Notes: generated from the sequence alone by a model not told the origin. A DNA stretch of 64,000 nt from CAYMOV01 sp964392085 (GCA_964392085.1 CAYMOV010000002.1:31692-95691); one strand, 5' to 3'; positions 17,418 to 26,501 are shown, counted from the first letter of the stretch. A program made the numbers and translations.

Positions 17418-19516
17418 GAGCCCGCGGGTTCTTGGCCTTGTCGTTCCTGGCGGCCTGGGCCCTGGGCCTCCAATTGGTCGCCCCGGGCCTCATGGCGGGG
17501 GATTCCCCCGAATTGGCGGCCTCGGCCTACGGTTGGGGAATCTCCCACCCTCCCGGTTATCCCCTTTGGACCCTGTTGGCCCACCTCGCCGGTTCCATCC
17601 CCTTGGGATGCCCCGCCTTCCGGACGAACCTCGTCTCCCTTTTCCCGACCGCCCTCGCGACTGCGGCCTTGGGGTTCCTCCTGGCCCGCCGGACCGGTGG
17701 GGGCGCCCTCGGGGAATGGGTGGGTTACGGGACGGCTTTTTTCATCGGGACGGGTCCCTTGTTCCTGGACCAAGCCACCGGCACCGAAGTCTACGGTCTC
17801 CATGGGTTGATCCTGACGGGCCTCCTGGCCCTCACCCTGGAAATTTCCTCCGAGCGTTTTTACGCCGTGATGTTCCTCGTGGGGCTCGGCGTGGCCCACC
17901 ACCACCTACTGCTCCTCTTCCTGCCGGCGATCGGTTGGGCCTACCGGGATTTCCTGCGAAGACCCTCCTTCCTCCTGAGGGGGATGTCGCTCGTAGGTTT
18001 GGGCCTCTCGCTTTATTTGCTCCTGCCCATCCGGGCGTTGGCCCATCCGGCGGCGGATTGGAGCCGTCCCGATACCTGGACCCAATTTTGGAGCCACGTG
18101 AGCCGAAACCAATACGGCGGGGATCTCCAAAGCGGGGCCTTCCTCCACGCCCTTTGGAACGCTTTGTTTTTTTGGAAGGACATCCTACGGGACGGTTGGT
18201 TCTTGGCGGGGATCCTCGCGTCCTGGGGGATCTGGACCCGGCGGAAAGCCTGGAGGGGTGAAATCCCGATCGCCTTAGGCCTGGCGGGTTTGGGCCTGGG
18301 CCTGCCGTTGCTCCTTCGGGTACATCCCGATCCCCAAAACAACTCGGTCATGGAGGCCTTTTTCCCCCCGATGATGATCTGGGGATCCCCTTGGGTGGCG
18401 GTAGGGCTCCAGGGGCTATCCGCGCGGATGTCACGACCCTGGGTCCGGACGGTCGGGGCCCTCCTGCTCACCGGATTATTGGCCGCGCGGGTTGGCTCCG
18501 CCCTTTTTGTCTCGAGCCAATCCCGAAACCTCGCCTGCGAGGACATGGGCCGCAACTTCCTCTTGAACCTGCCCCGGGGCGCGGCTCTCTACAGCGAGGG
18601 TGATACGGCCACGTTTCCATTGGCTTACCTAAAGCAGGTAATGGGTCTCCGGCCCGACGCCGAGGTTTTCGACCGGACCGGTGGGCTGTTCGGCGATTTT
18701 TACGGCTTGCTCGATGTCGGGGGGACTGGGTCGGAGGATCCGACGGTTATGGTCCGAAAGGAACGGGGCCGCGAGTCTTCCCATCCAAGCCAATCCATCT
18801 TTTACAGCGAGAAGGAGACTGCTCCCGGCAGGACCCTGGCCCCAGCCGGGTTCCTCTTCCAGGCGACTGACTCGGGCGCGCCCTCCTGGGACGAGTCCAA
18901 GTTTTGGCCGAGGGCCCGGGAGCCCCGGGCGGGTTTGGCCCAGGACTTCCTCAGCCGGGAAACCGGCGCCCGGTTCTACGTCTTCCGCGCCCTGGCGGGG
19001 CTCCGGGGCAAAGCCCCCCTGGGGAAGATCCGGGACGACTTCGCCGGGACGGCGCGTTTGGCCTGGGACAATACCCGTGTCCTGAATAACGTGGGGATGG
19101 AAACCCTCAGGGCGGGATGGGTGGACGGGAGCCTTCCGTATTTTGAAGGCGCCGTGGAGCAGGATCCGGACTTCACCCTGGGCTGGTACAACCAGGGAAT
19201 CGTCGCGCGGCAACAGGGTCGGACCCGGGACGCGGTCCAGTTCTTCCAAAGGGCGCTCCAGGCGGACCCGGCCTACAGCCCGGCGCGGGACAGTTGGGCG
19301 ATCCTCCTCTACAACAACGGCCATCCCCCGGAGGCCGTGGACCAATGGCAGAGGCTCCTGGAACTCGATCCGTCCTACGCCCCGGGGTACCGGAACCTGG
19401 GTTTCGCACTCGCCACCCAGGACGTGACGATGTCCAAACAACTCCTGGCCCGGTACCTCCAAATAAACCCGGGTGCCCCTGAACGGGCCCAGGTCGAGGC
19501 TTTGTTGAACCATTGA
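17414..19516 (+). CDS. DUF2723-family membrane protein with TPR tail (putative protein O-glycosyltransferase)
   Basis: 700 residues. The N-terminal part matches the DUF2723 family, related to GT-C (protein O-mannosyltransferase-like) enzymes: a first helix, then AGDSPELAASA with the acidic pair and ISHPPGYPLW, followed by about ten membrane helices up to residue 380. A soluble domain follows, and about residues 570-695 hold three to four TPRs (GWYNQGIVARQQG, SPARDSWAILLYNNG, PGYRNLGFAL). Start is GTG with four-base overlap to tonB. A second member lies at 52269-54260. Surface-protein glycosylation, perhaps of the Thr-Pro linkers found here, is an inference; no substrate is shown. Confidence 0.75.
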   Translation: MRARGFLALSFLAAWALGLQLVAPGLMAGDSPELAASAYGWGISHPPGYPLWTLLAHLAGSIPLGCPAFRTNLVSLFPTALATAALGFLLARRTGGGALGEWVGYGTAFFIGTGPLFLDQATGTEVYGLHGLILTGLLALTLEISSERFYAVMFLVGLGVAHHHLLLLFLPAIGWAYRDFLRRPSFLLRGMSLVGLGLSLYLLLPIRALAHPAADWSRPDTWTQFWSHVSRNQYGGDLQSGAFLHALWNALFFWKDILRDGWFLAGILASWGIWTRRKAWRGEIPIALGLAGLGLGLPLLLRVHPDPQNNSVMEAFFPPMMIWGSPWVAVGLQGLSARMSRPWVRTVGALLLTGLLAARVGSALFVSSQSRNLACEDMGRNFLLNLPRGAALYSEGDTATFPLAYLKQVMGLRPDAEVFDRTGGLFGDFYGLLDVGGTGSEDPTVMVRKERGRESSHPSQSIFYSEKETAPGRTLAPAGFLFQATDSGAPSWDESKFWPRAREPRAGLAQDFLSRETGARFYVFRALAGLRGKAPLGKIRDDFAGTARLAWDNTRVLNNVGMETLRAGWVDGSLPYFEGAVEQDPDFTLGWYNQGIVARQQGRTRDAVQFFQRALQADPAYSPARDSWAILLYNNGHPPEAVDQWQRLLELDPSYAPGYRNLGFALATQDVTMSKQLLARYLQINPGAPERAQVEALLNH

Positions 19517-19605
19517 ACGGTTCGAACGATCCCTCAGGACAGGGTCCCCAACCCAAGTCGGCTGGGTTAAACTACACATCAGCTTGAACAAGGCGGGATG
19601 CGGCC

Positions 19606-20544
19606 ATGGCGAGATTGGCGGGGGTATTCGCGAACGAGGGCGCCCAAAACGTGGGCATGGGCAAGGAATTCTACGACAAGTCCCTGACCGCCCGGAAATA
19701 CTTCGATGACGCCGAGAAGATCCTGGAACTGAAGGTCGCCAAGCTTTGCTTCCTCGGCCCCAAGGAGGAGCAGGACCTCACCCCGAACGCCCATTACGCC
19801 ACGTTTGTCTGCGGCGTGGCGGCCTGGGAACTCCTGGTGGCCAACAAACGGCGCGCCGAGGTGGTGACGGGGGCCGGGGTTGGCGAGATCGCCGCCCTGA
19901 CGGCCGCCGAATGCCTGCCCTACGGGGCCGCCTTGAATTTCATCTACAAACGCGCCCAATGGATCGACGCGAAGGTGGGCCCGGACAAGGGCCGGTCGCT
20001 CATGGTCCAGGGGATCCCCACGGAGAGGCTGTCGGGGGCCCTCTCCCGGGAGGAAGGTGAGCTCCACCTGACCCACCGGTTGGCCCCTGACGTCCAGGTG
20101 GTGTGGGGCCCGCGGGAGGCGGCGGAATCCCTCGAGCTGGAATTGCAAGGCGCACCCGGCGTGAAGGTTACGTCCGCCACCACCCGGGGGCCGCTCCACA
20201 CGCCCTTGGCGGCCGCCTGGGAAGCCGACCTGGAGGCCCTCCTGACGGCCTGCCTGGCGGGCGCCCCCCTCAAGAACCCGAAGGCCACCGTCCACCGGGT
20301 CTCCGACGGGGAATACGTGGGGACCCCCGAGGGTATCCGGGACATCCTGATCCGGCAGTATTCAAGACCGGTGGACTGGACCCAAACGGTGTCCGTCCTG
20401 ACGGGCCGGGGGTACCGGACTTTCGTGGAGATGGGACCGGGGAAGGTCTACACCACCCTCGTCAAACGCATCGACAGCAACACCCGGGTGGCCAACGTGG
20501 AGGACGTGAAGTCGCTATCGGTGGCCCTGAAGGTGACTTCCTGA
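19606..20544 (+). CDS. FabD-like acyltransferase paralogue lacking the catalytic serine
   Basis: The 312-residue protein follows malonyl-CoA:ACP transacylase (FabD) from end to end but is altered at the active site. The GQGSQ motif near the N-terminus is NEGAQ (10-14), and the nucleophile motif GHSxGE is GAGVGE (89-94), so the catalytic Ser is Gly91 and its neighbour His is Ala. Other family residues remain: Arg116 in YKRAQW and His198 in GPLHTPLA. The C-terminal VEMGPGKV is intact. It is therefore probably not a normal transacylase; it could bind acyl groups, regulate or be a remnant under constraint. No stop or frameshift is present. Neighbours are a DUF2723 protein and a FlgD-like exported protein, not fatty-acid genes. 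Confidence 0.8.
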   Translation: MARLAGVFANEGAQNVGMGKEFYDKSLTARKYFDDAEKILELKVAKLCFLGPKEEQDLTPNAHYATFVCGVAAWELLVANKRRAEVVTGAGVGEIAALTAAECLPYGAALNFIYKRAQWIDAKVGPDKGRSLMVQGIPTERLSGALSREEGELHLTHRLAPDVQVVWGPREAAESLELELQGAPGVKVTSATTRGPLHTPLAAAWEADLEALLTACLAGAPLKNPKATVHRVSDGEYVGTPEGIRDILIRQYSRPVDWTQTVSVLTGRGYRTFVEMGPGKVYTTLVKRIDSNTRVANVEDVKSLSVALKVTS

Positions 20545-20551
20545 GGACCGA

Positions 20552-21196
20552 ATGAAATTGCCCGTCCAAACCAGTTATTCCCGAGCCGGTCAATCCTCGT
20601 TTGGGACCCGGCGCCTTCGTCTCCTGGCCTTGGCCTTTGGGATCCTCGGGGTGTTCGGTTACGGCCCGGTCCCGGATCGGACCGCCGTTCCCGAGCCGCC
20701 GCCCCCCCCGACGGCGACTTCGACCGACAGCCCCGCCTCGACCCCCACGGGGACCCTCACGCCGCCCCCCAGTCCCACCCCCACGGGTTCCCCGACGGCC
20801 ACGCCCGTGATCGTATTGCCGGTTTACCTGGAACCGACCGAAACGGCGACGCCGGTGGTGCCGGTCCCCACCCAAGAGTTGGACGACGTGGGGCCTGTCC
20901 CGACGCTGCCCGAACTGTCGGTCTTCCCGAATCCCGCCCAGGATAAGAACGTTTATTTCCGCTTCAGGTCCCCGGAGGATTGGAAGGTGGTGGTGCGTAT
21001 CTTCGATTCCTACGGCGACGAGGCGGCCCGCCTCGATCAGGAAGGCAAGGACACCTTCGACCTCCCATGGGCCTTGGGCAAGATCGAGTCGGGCATCTAT
21101 TACTACCGGATCACCGCGGAGCACTTGGCGTCCGGACGGATCCTGCGGTACCCCGTGGGCCGGTTCGTCGTGGACCGCATCAAGACCCGCAAATAG
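20552..21196 (+). CDS. Exported protein with Thr-Pro linker and C-terminal FlgD-like Ig fold
   Basis: 214 residues, function unknown. An arginine-rich N-terminus is followed by a hydrophobic segment (about residues 23-41) that may be a signal or anchor. Residues 46-115 are Pro-Thr-Ser rich. The C-terminal domain begins LPELSVFPNPAQD and contains VVRIFDSYGDEAARL and GIYYYRI, the pattern of FlgD-like and type IX secretion C-terminal Ig domains that cap extracellular proteins. It starts seven bases after the FabD-like gene and is probably co-transcribed with it. Confidence 0.65.
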   Translation: MKLPVQTSYSRAGQSSFGTRRLRLLALAFGILGVFGYGPVPDRTAVPEPPPPPTATSTDSPASTPTGTLTPPPSPTPTGSPTATPVIVLPVYLEPTETATPVVPVPTQELDDVGPVPTLPELSVFPNPAQDKNVYFRFRSPEDWKVVVRIFDSYGDEAARLDQEGKDTFDLPWALGKIESGIYYYRITAEHLASGRILRYPVGRFVVDRIKTRK

Positions 21197-21271
21197 GGAC
21201 GCCGGGACCGGGAAGGACTTTCCGTCGCTCGGGACCTGTTTTTCCCTTATGATGATCGGGGTTCTCCAAAC

Positions 21272-22795
21272 ATGAACGAAAAACCGCCTGAAATCCTGAT
21301 CGTGGGCCGGCCCAACGTGGGCAAGTCCACCCTTTTCAACCGTTTCCTGGGCAAACCCATGGCCCTGGTGGACGACCGCCCCGGCACGACCCGTGACCTC
21401 AAGAGCGGTGAAGTCGAATGGGGAGGCCGGCTGTTCCAGGTGACCGATTCCGGCGGCTGGCTGCCGGGGGATGTCGAGGACCGAATCGCGGGCCAAGTGG
21501 GCCGGCTGATCGATGAGAAAAGCCGCGAAGCCGACCTCCTGCTCTTCCTGGTCGACGGCCAACAGGGCCTGACCCCGATGGACCAAAGCCTCGCCCGCTA
21601 CCTGCACCAGCAGGGCGGCCGGGTGATCCTGGTCATCAACAAGGCCGACCGCCAGGAGGATGAGACGCCGTTCATGTCCGACTTCTCCCAACTGGGGTTC
21701 GAGGACGTCGTCTCCCTGTCCGCCATGCACGGCCTGGGCACGGATACCCTTTTGGACCTGCTCTGCGAACGGCTCCCCGTCACCCGGCTCGATCCGGAGG
21801 GGGAGGATTCCCAAAAGCCCTTCAAGATCGCGGTGGTGGGGAAACCCAACGTGGGGAAGTCCTCGCTCCTAAACGCCTTGATCGGGAAGAACCTCCTGGT
21901 CGTGGACAACACCCCTGGGACCACCCATGATTCCATCGCCGTGGTCCTCGAGCAGGGTGAACGGGACCTCGTGGCGGTGGACACCGCCGGCATCCGGGCG
22001 CCCAAACAGGTCGAATCCCGGGTGGAGAAGATCTCAATCGACCAGGCGCTGTACGAGATCCAGACCTGCCAAGTGGTGCTCTTCATCCTGGACGGGGAAT
22101 TGGGCATGGCCCACCAGGACGTGACCTTGGCTCGGATGCTCCAGGAGGCCTTCCGGCCCGTGGTCATTGTGGTGAACAAGTGGGACATCCACCCGCCCGG
22201 CGCGGAACAGGCTTGGGCCGAGAAGAATGCCCGCCACACCCTCCGTTCCCTACGGTTCGCCCCGATCGTCTTCATTTCCGCCAAGACCAAGAAAAACTTG
22301 GAAAAAGTGGTGCCCCTGGCGAAGCAGGTCTATGAGGAAAGCTGCCGGAGGATCTCCACGGCGAAATTCAACCTGGCCCTCCGGGACGCCGTCAGCCGCC
22401 AAGCCCCGCCGTTCCGGCGGGGCAACCGTCTCCGCCCACTCTATGGTTTCCAGCGGTTGGGGCACCCTCCGGCCTTTGAGATCTTCGCCAACCATCCCGA
22501 ATCGGTGGTTCCTTCGTATTTAAGGTTCCTGGAGGAGTCCCTTCGGACGTCGTTCGACCTCCGAAACACCCCGCTTCAACTGGTGTTCAAGGCCAAGTCC
22601 CCCAATCCCAAGCGCCCCCGCAAACCCCATTACGTGAAGACCGAGAGATCCGGCCGGACCGCCCATCCGGACCCGGAGGTGCGGCCCAAAAGTCCCGGCG
22701 GTCCCCGGGTGGAGTCGTCCGGGGTCCCGAAGACGAAGAGAGAACGCCGGAAGCGCAGCGCCCGCCCGGGCTACCGGGGAGGCCGGCCGCGATGA
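21272..22795 (+). CDS. der: Ribosome biogenesis GTPase Der (EngA)
   Basis: Tandem-domain GTPase acting in 50S subunit assembly. Two complete G domains: GRPNVGKST / DRPGTTRD / NKAD and GKPNVGKSS / DNTPGTTHDS / DTAG / NKWD, followed by the KH-like domain of Der. At 507 residues it exceeds the usual 440-490 because of a basic C-terminal tail (about 440-507) rich in Arg, Pro and Ser, a variable feature in this family. In the first domain the switch II DTGG is DSGG. The stop overlaps the plsY start (ATGA). Confidence 0.96.
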   Translation: MNEKPPEILIVGRPNVGKSTLFNRFLGKPMALVDDRPGTTRDLKSGEVEWGGRLFQVTDSGGWLPGDVEDRIAGQVGRLIDEKSREADLLLFLVDGQQGLTPMDQSLARYLHQQGGRVILVINKADRQEDETPFMSDFSQLGFEDVVSLSAMHGLGTDTLLDLLCERLPVTRLDPEGEDSQKPFKIAVVGKPNVGKSSLLNALIGKNLLVVDNTPGTTHDSIAVVLEQGERDLVAVDTAGIRAPKQVESRVEKISIDQALYEIQTCQVVLFILDGELGMAHQDVTLARMLQEAFRPVVIVVNKWDIHPPGAEQAWAEKNARHTLRSLRFAPIVFISAKTKKNLEKVVPLAKQVYEESCRRISTAKFNLALRDAVSRQAPPFRRGNRLRPLYGFQRLGHPPAFEIFANHPESVVPSYLRFLEESLRTSFDLRNTPLQLVFKAKSPNPKRPRKPHYVKTERSGRTAHPDPEVRPKSPGGPRVESSGVPKTKRERRKRSARPGYRGGRPR

Positions 22796-23442
22796 ACCAA
22801 AATTTCATCTTTTGGTTCGTCATCCTCTGGTCATACTTTTGGGGTTCCATCCCGACGGGGTACTGGTTGATGAAGTTCGGCAAGGACGTCGATATCCGCC
22901 GCCAAGGGAGCGGCAATATCGGCATGACCAACGTTTGGAGGTTCGCCGGGGCGAAGTGGGGGATCGCCACCCTGATCCTGGATATCCTCAAGGGCGTCGT
23001 GGCGGTCTGGATGGCCGGGAAACTGGACCCCGTTAACCGCGGGACGATGGTTCTTGCCGGGCTTTTCGTGATCATCGGGAACCTGTTTCCGATCTTCCTC
23101 CGGTTCAAGGGCGGGAAGGGAGTCGGGACGAGCATCGGGGTCTTTTACACCCTGTTGCCGATCCCCAGCCTGATCGGGACGGCCTTTTTCGGGCTCGTGA
23201 TTTGGAGGTGGAAGATGGTGTCCGCCGCGAGCCTCGCCGGCGTCACGGCCATGGCCCTCGCGTCCTGTTATTTCCTGGGCGCCGACCAGGTGGAGCCCCA
23301 TTTGGCCCTCTTGGTCTGCCTTTTGGTCTGGTACGGCCACCGCGCCAACCTGCTTCGCCTGTTGGCCGGCACCGAACGGAGAATCGGGTCCACGCCGCCT
23401 TCGGCCGCGCCGGAACCTCCCGGGAAGGACCAACCCGCATGA
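22792..23442 (+). CDS. plsY: Acyl-phosphate glycerol-3-phosphate acyltransferase
   Basis: Integral membrane enzyme that makes lysophosphatidic acid from acyl-phosphate and glycerol 3-phosphate. The 216-residue protein shows the three PlsY motifs: SIPTGYWL, GSGNIGMTNVWR and the glycine-rich LRFKGGKGVGTS. About five membrane helices. It overlaps der and gpsA by four bases each, and gpsA supplies its substrate, so the three are translated together. Together with plsC at 1215 the window encodes both acylation steps to phosphatidic acid. Confidence 0.96.
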   Translation: MNQNFIFWFVILWSYFWGSIPTGYWLMKFGKDVDIRRQGSGNIGMTNVWRFAGAKWGIATLILDILKGVVAVWMAGKLDPVNRGTMVLAGLFVIIGNLFPIFLRFKGGKGVGTSIGVFYTLLPIPSLIGTAFFGLVIWRWKMVSAASLAGVTAMALASCYFLGADQVEPHLALLVCLLVWYGHRANLLRLLAGTERRIGSTPPSAAPEPPGKDQPA

Positions 23443-24440
23443 AAACCGCGGTCCTGGGGGCGGGAAGTTGGGGGATGACCCTGGCGGTCCATCTCCAACG
23501 GGTCGGTCATGGGGTGCGTCTATGGGAAATCGACCCGACCCGCGCGGGACGCCTCCAGGCGGAACGTGTGGATCGGGTGATCCTGCCGGGTTTGACCTTG
23601 CCGCCTCCCATCGAGGTGTCGTCCGACCTCGCCCAGGTTTTGGGGGGGGTCGGCGCCGTGGTTTTCGTGGTCCCATCGCACCACATGCGGTCCTCAGCCC
23701 GACGGGCCGCGTTATCCTGGCCGGGGGGGGCCTTCGCGGTCAACGCCGCGAAAGGTTTGGAGGAGGGAAGCCTCCGGCGCATGGATGAGGTGTTGGCGGA
23801 GGAACTCCCGAAAGGAACCTCCCTCGGGGTCCTTTCGGGACCCAGCCACGCCGAGGAGGTGGCCGAACTCCACCCCACGGCGCTGGTCGCGGCGGCCCGT
23901 GAGAAGGCCGAAGCGGCCCGGATCCAGGATCTTTTCCATGGTGATCCCCTCCGGATCTACACCTCCTCCGATCTTGTGGGGGTGGGTTTGGGAGGGAGCC
24001 TGAAAAACGTCATCGCCCTCGCCGCGGGGGTCCTCGATGGCCTGGGACTGGGGGACAACACCAAGGCCGCCCTCATGACCCGGGGCCTCCATGAGATCAC
24101 CCGGTTGGGAGTCGCCTTGGGCGCCGCCCCGGAAACCTTCGCGGGGTTGGCGGGCATGGGGGACCTGTTCGTCACCTGCATGAGCCGTCACAGCCGTAAC
24201 CGCCTCCTCGGGGAGAAGATCGGCAAGGGTTTGACCTTGGAGGCCGCCCTGGGCCAAATGGTCATGGTGGCCGAGGGCGTCAAGACGGCCCGAGCCGCGC
24301 GGGACCTCGCCCACGGTGTCCGGGTCGAGGTACCGATCGTGGAGCAGGTTTGCCGGGTCCTTTTCGAAGGGGTGCCGGCCCGGGAGGCCGTCAGGGCCCT
24401 CATGGCCCGGGACGCCAAGCCCGAGACCGGGGAACCCTGA
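23439..24440 (+). CDS. gpsA: Glycerol-3-phosphate dehydrogenase [NAD(P)+]
   Basis: Reduces dihydroxyacetone phosphate to sn-glycerol 3-phosphate for phospholipid synthesis. From the ATG overlapping plsY the protein has 333 residues. It opens with the Rossmann motif GAGSWGMTLA and contains NAAKGLEEG, LSGPSHAEEV and the C-terminal KNVIALAAGVLDGLGLGDNTKAAL block with the catalytic Lys. The stop (TGA) shares one base with the next start codon. The frame is open further upstream inside plsY, but that part is not protein-like. Confidence 0.96.
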   Translation: MKTAVLGAGSWGMTLAVHLQRVGHGVRLWEIDPTRAGRLQAERVDRVILPGLTLPPPIEVSSDLAQVLGGVGAVVFVVPSHHMRSSARRAALSWPGGAFAVNAAKGLEEGSLRRMDEVLAEELPKGTSLGVLSGPSHAEEVAELHPTALVAAAREKAEAARIQDLFHGDPLRIYTSSDLVGVGLGGSLKNVIALAAGVLDGLGLGDNTKAALMTRGLHEITRLGVALGAAPETFAGLAGMGDLFVTCMSRHSRNRLLGEKIGKGLTLEAALGQMVMVAEGVKTARAARDLAHGVRVEVPIVEQVCRVLFEGVPAREAVRALMARDAKPETGEP

Positions 24441-24727
24441 TGGACCGCGTGGGGCTAGCGCGGGGCCTCAAGCCGTTGGGCCTCAACCATGAACGGGCGA
24501 GGGCCGCCGTGGACGCCTTCTTTGACCAGATGGCCGATGTCTTGAACCGGGGCCGGGCCGTTTCTATAGTGGGTTTCGGCAAGTGGGAGTGGCGGACCCA
24601 ACCCGCCAAGGACGCCTTGGATCCCCGGACCGGGGCGCCCCGTCGGGTCCCGGCCAGGCGAAAAGTGGGCTTCAAGCCGAGCGAACGGTTGAAAAGCGAT
24701 CTCAATCCCGGCTTGGACCCGCCGTAA
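24440..24727 (+). CDS. HU/IHF-family DNA-binding protein
   Basis: Small (95 residues) nucleoid protein that bends DNA. It has the HU/IHF fold signature: N-terminal helices, then VSIVGFGKWEWR (the family GFGxFxxR motif), followed by RRVPARRKVGFKPSERLKS. The usual beta-arm sequence with the conserved RNPxT(G) appears as DPRTGAPRRVPARR, so the tip is divergent. The ATG overlaps the gpsA stop by one base and merR follows 16 bp later; an IHF-alpha-like gene beside a MerR gene is a recurrent pairing in several phyla. Confidence 0.88.
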   Translation: MDRVGLARGLKPLGLNHERARAAVDAFFDQMADVLNRGRAVSIVGFGKWEWRTQPAKDALDPRTGAPRRVPARRKVGFKPSERLKSDLNPGLDPP

Positions 24728-24743
24728 CCGAAAGGAGGCCGTC

Positions 24744-25223
24744 ATGGTTCCTGAGGAAAAGTTGATTTATACTATCGGCGACGCCGCACGGTTGATCGAC
24801 GTGAAGCCCTATGTCCTCCGTTATTGGGAGACCGAATTCCACCGATTGAACCCCGAGAAATCCGTGACGGGTCAAAGGTGTTACCGCGCCAAGGACCTCC
24901 GGACGGCGCTGACGATCAAGCGGCTCCTCCATGCCGAGAAGTTCACCATCGCGGGAGCCAAGCAGAAACTTGAGGAATTGGGGGAGGATGGCTTGGACCA
25001 ACTGAACATCTTCGGCGCTGCGGCCCCCAACCCGGGCCCTTCGGAGTCCTTGGTCCCGGAACCGGTCGTTCAGGCGAACGCCCCGGCCGCTAAGGAAAAC
25101 CCGGTGGGGCGGCCCGCCATGATCCAAAGCGGGGAAGACGAGAGTTTGGCCACCCGGGCTGATCTAGGAGCCCTTCGCCGACTTATCGCCGAAAGCCTGG
25201 AACTCCTCCGGAAATACCCCTGA
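24744..25223 (+). CDS. MerR-family transcriptional regulator
   Basis: 159-residue DNA-binding regulator with the MerR winged helix at residues 6-75 (YTIGDAARLIDVKPYVLRYW, then YRAKDL and the IKRLLHAEKFTIAGAK segment). The C-terminal half is a short linker and a helix (DLGALRRLIAESLELL) that may dimerise. There are no conserved Cys residues for metal sensing, and the effector domain is too short for a drug-binding module. It belongs to the group usually found next to IHF/HU genes. AAAGGAGG precedes the ATG. No target site identified. Confidence 0.88.
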   Translation: MVPEEKLIYTIGDAARLIDVKPYVLRYWETEFHRLNPEKSVTGQRCYRAKDLRTALTIKRLLHAEKFTIAGAKQKLEELGEDGLDQLNIFGAAAPNPGPSESLVPEPVVQANAPAAKENPVGRPAMIQSGEDESLATRADLGALRRLIAESLELLRKYP

Positions 25224-25454
25224 CCTGAGCCCGGGAATTCCCTTGATCGGTTGGGTTTCCGCTTGAGCTATTGAACCCTTTTCCCTAAACTTGGTGTCCC
25301 TTCGGCCCCCCTATTGGGAGGCCGCTTCTTTTTGTGGAGGGACGGGGCCGGGGTGGACCCGGGGGCGGATGAAAGTCCACTTTGGAACGGATCCCAAAGT
25401 GATGGCAACCCGTCTGCGCATTGGGTTCGGGACAAAGCTGGTCTTTTTGACGAT

Positions 25455-25560
<106 letters not shown>

Positions 25561-25577
25561 GTAGGAAGTTTGGGTCA

Positions 25578-25636
25578 AACCCGACCAAGATGCCAGAAAT
25601 GGATGGGCGGGATCACCCCGACCCAGAAGCTAGATT
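25578..25636 (+). repeat. Two extra copies of the tRNA-Pro 3' end
   Basis: CCCGACCAAGATGCCAGA at about 25580-25597 matches the end of tRNA-Pro(CGG) plus trailer at 17 of 18 bases. TCACCCCGACCCAGAAGC at about 25613-25630, continuing with TAGAT, matches it at about 21 of 23. Neither is part of a complete tRNA. Confidence 0.75.
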
Positions 25637-25689
25637 TAATGGGGAGAAAAAGCCGGTTCGTTCAAGCCGTCAAATGGTCGGTGACAATT

Positions 25690-25766
25690 CGGGGCGTGGC
25701 GCAGCCTGGTAGCGCAATTGCATGGGGTGCAAGAGGTCGCAGGTTCAAATCCTGCCGCCCCGACCA
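25690..25766 (+). tRNA. tRNA-Pro (anticodon GGG)
   Basis: 77 nt. Acceptor CGGGGCG pairs with CGCCCCG; discriminator A; encoded CCA. Anticodon loop ATGGGGT gives GGG, closely matching the E. coli tRNA-Pro(GGG) layout. The first pair of the anticodon stem (A-G) is mismatched. T-arm CAGGTTCAAATCCTG. It lies 142 bp after tRNA-Pro(CGG). Confidence 0.94.
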
Positions 25767-25808
25767 TTTTAAACCCGGGAAACCTGGGGACCGGCAACGG
25801 TCATGACA

Positions 25809-25838
25809 ACCCTCCGAGCCCTCGGGGGGTTTTTCTTT
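25809..25838 (+). terminator. Rho-independent terminator after the tRNA-Pro pair
   Basis: ACCCTCCGA and TCGGGGGGT form a 9-bp stem (one G-T pair) with a GCCC loop, followed by TTTTTCTTT. It lies 42 bp after the second tRNA. Confidence 0.9.
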
Positions 25839-25989
25839 ATGGATTTTTCGGCAGTTTGGGATGGGCTGGTAATCCGACCCTTCCCTCAGTATATATATGC
25901 CGACATTTGACACTTTGTCCCGGAACCCAACGTCCAATCGACGAATCCCGAATGCTGAAGATGGGACATGACCGGAGAATTGGAACCGC

Positions 25990-26499
25990 ATGGGCCGCCG
26001 CACCCACGTTCGTAACCTCCCCAAGCGAAAACGGCCCACGATCCGCGCCCGTCGGGCCCGTCTCGCGTCGGTTCCGGCCGACTCGGTGCCGATGGATCCC
26101 GAGCGGAGCGGTCTTCCTTTCGCACCGGGATGGGGTTTGTTCCTATTGCGCCTGGTGTTCGGGTTGGGCCTCATGCGTCACGGCATGGGCAAGTGGGGAC
26201 AAATGGACGCTTTCACCCAAACCATCGCGGCCCTGGGGTTTCCCTTGGCGGAGCAGGCGGCTTGGGCGGCCATGGGGTCCGAGTTCCTCGGGGGCGCCCT
26301 TTGGGTCCTGGGTTGGAAGACCCGGTTGGCCTCCTTCTTCATTGGAGTGACGATGTCCGTCGCGGTTTTCCTGCAATACGCCCAGGACCCTTTCGAGAAA
26401 AAGGAAACAGCCCTGGCGTACCTGGCAGTGGCCGGGGTCCTGTTCATCGCGGGGCCCGGGCGTTGGTCGTTGGACCGATCTGAAAGGAACCTTTCCTGA
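25990..26499 (+). CDS. DoxX-family membrane protein
   Basis: Four-helix inner-membrane protein of the DoxX family, of uncertain biochemical role (linked in other bacteria to redox balance). The helices include LFLLRLVFGLGLMRHGMGKW (family hallmark GxxxxxHGxxK), EFLGGALWVLGW and LAVAGVLFIAGPG. From the ATG at 25990 the protein has 169 residues with a very basic N-terminal extension of 34. Starting at ATG 26092 gives 135 residues, the usual family size; GGAGA 12 bases upstream slightly favours the longer form. Its stop is two bases before the tolC-like start, so it heads the efflux operon. Confidence 0.75.
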   Translation: MGRRTHVRNLPKRKRPTIRARRARLASVPADSVPMDPERSGLPFAPGWGLFLLRLVFGLGLMRHGMGKWGQMDAFTQTIAALGFPLAEQAAWAAMGSEFLGGALWVLGWKTRLASFFIGVTMSVAVFLQYAQDPFEKKETALAYLAVAGVLFIAGPGRWSLDRSERNLS

Positions 26500-26501
26500 C
26501 C

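Noticed and set aside
24350..24439. Longer N-terminus for the HU/IHF protein
   Set aside because: The extra codons overlap the conserved end of gpsA in another frame, and the ATG at 24440 gives the normal family length.
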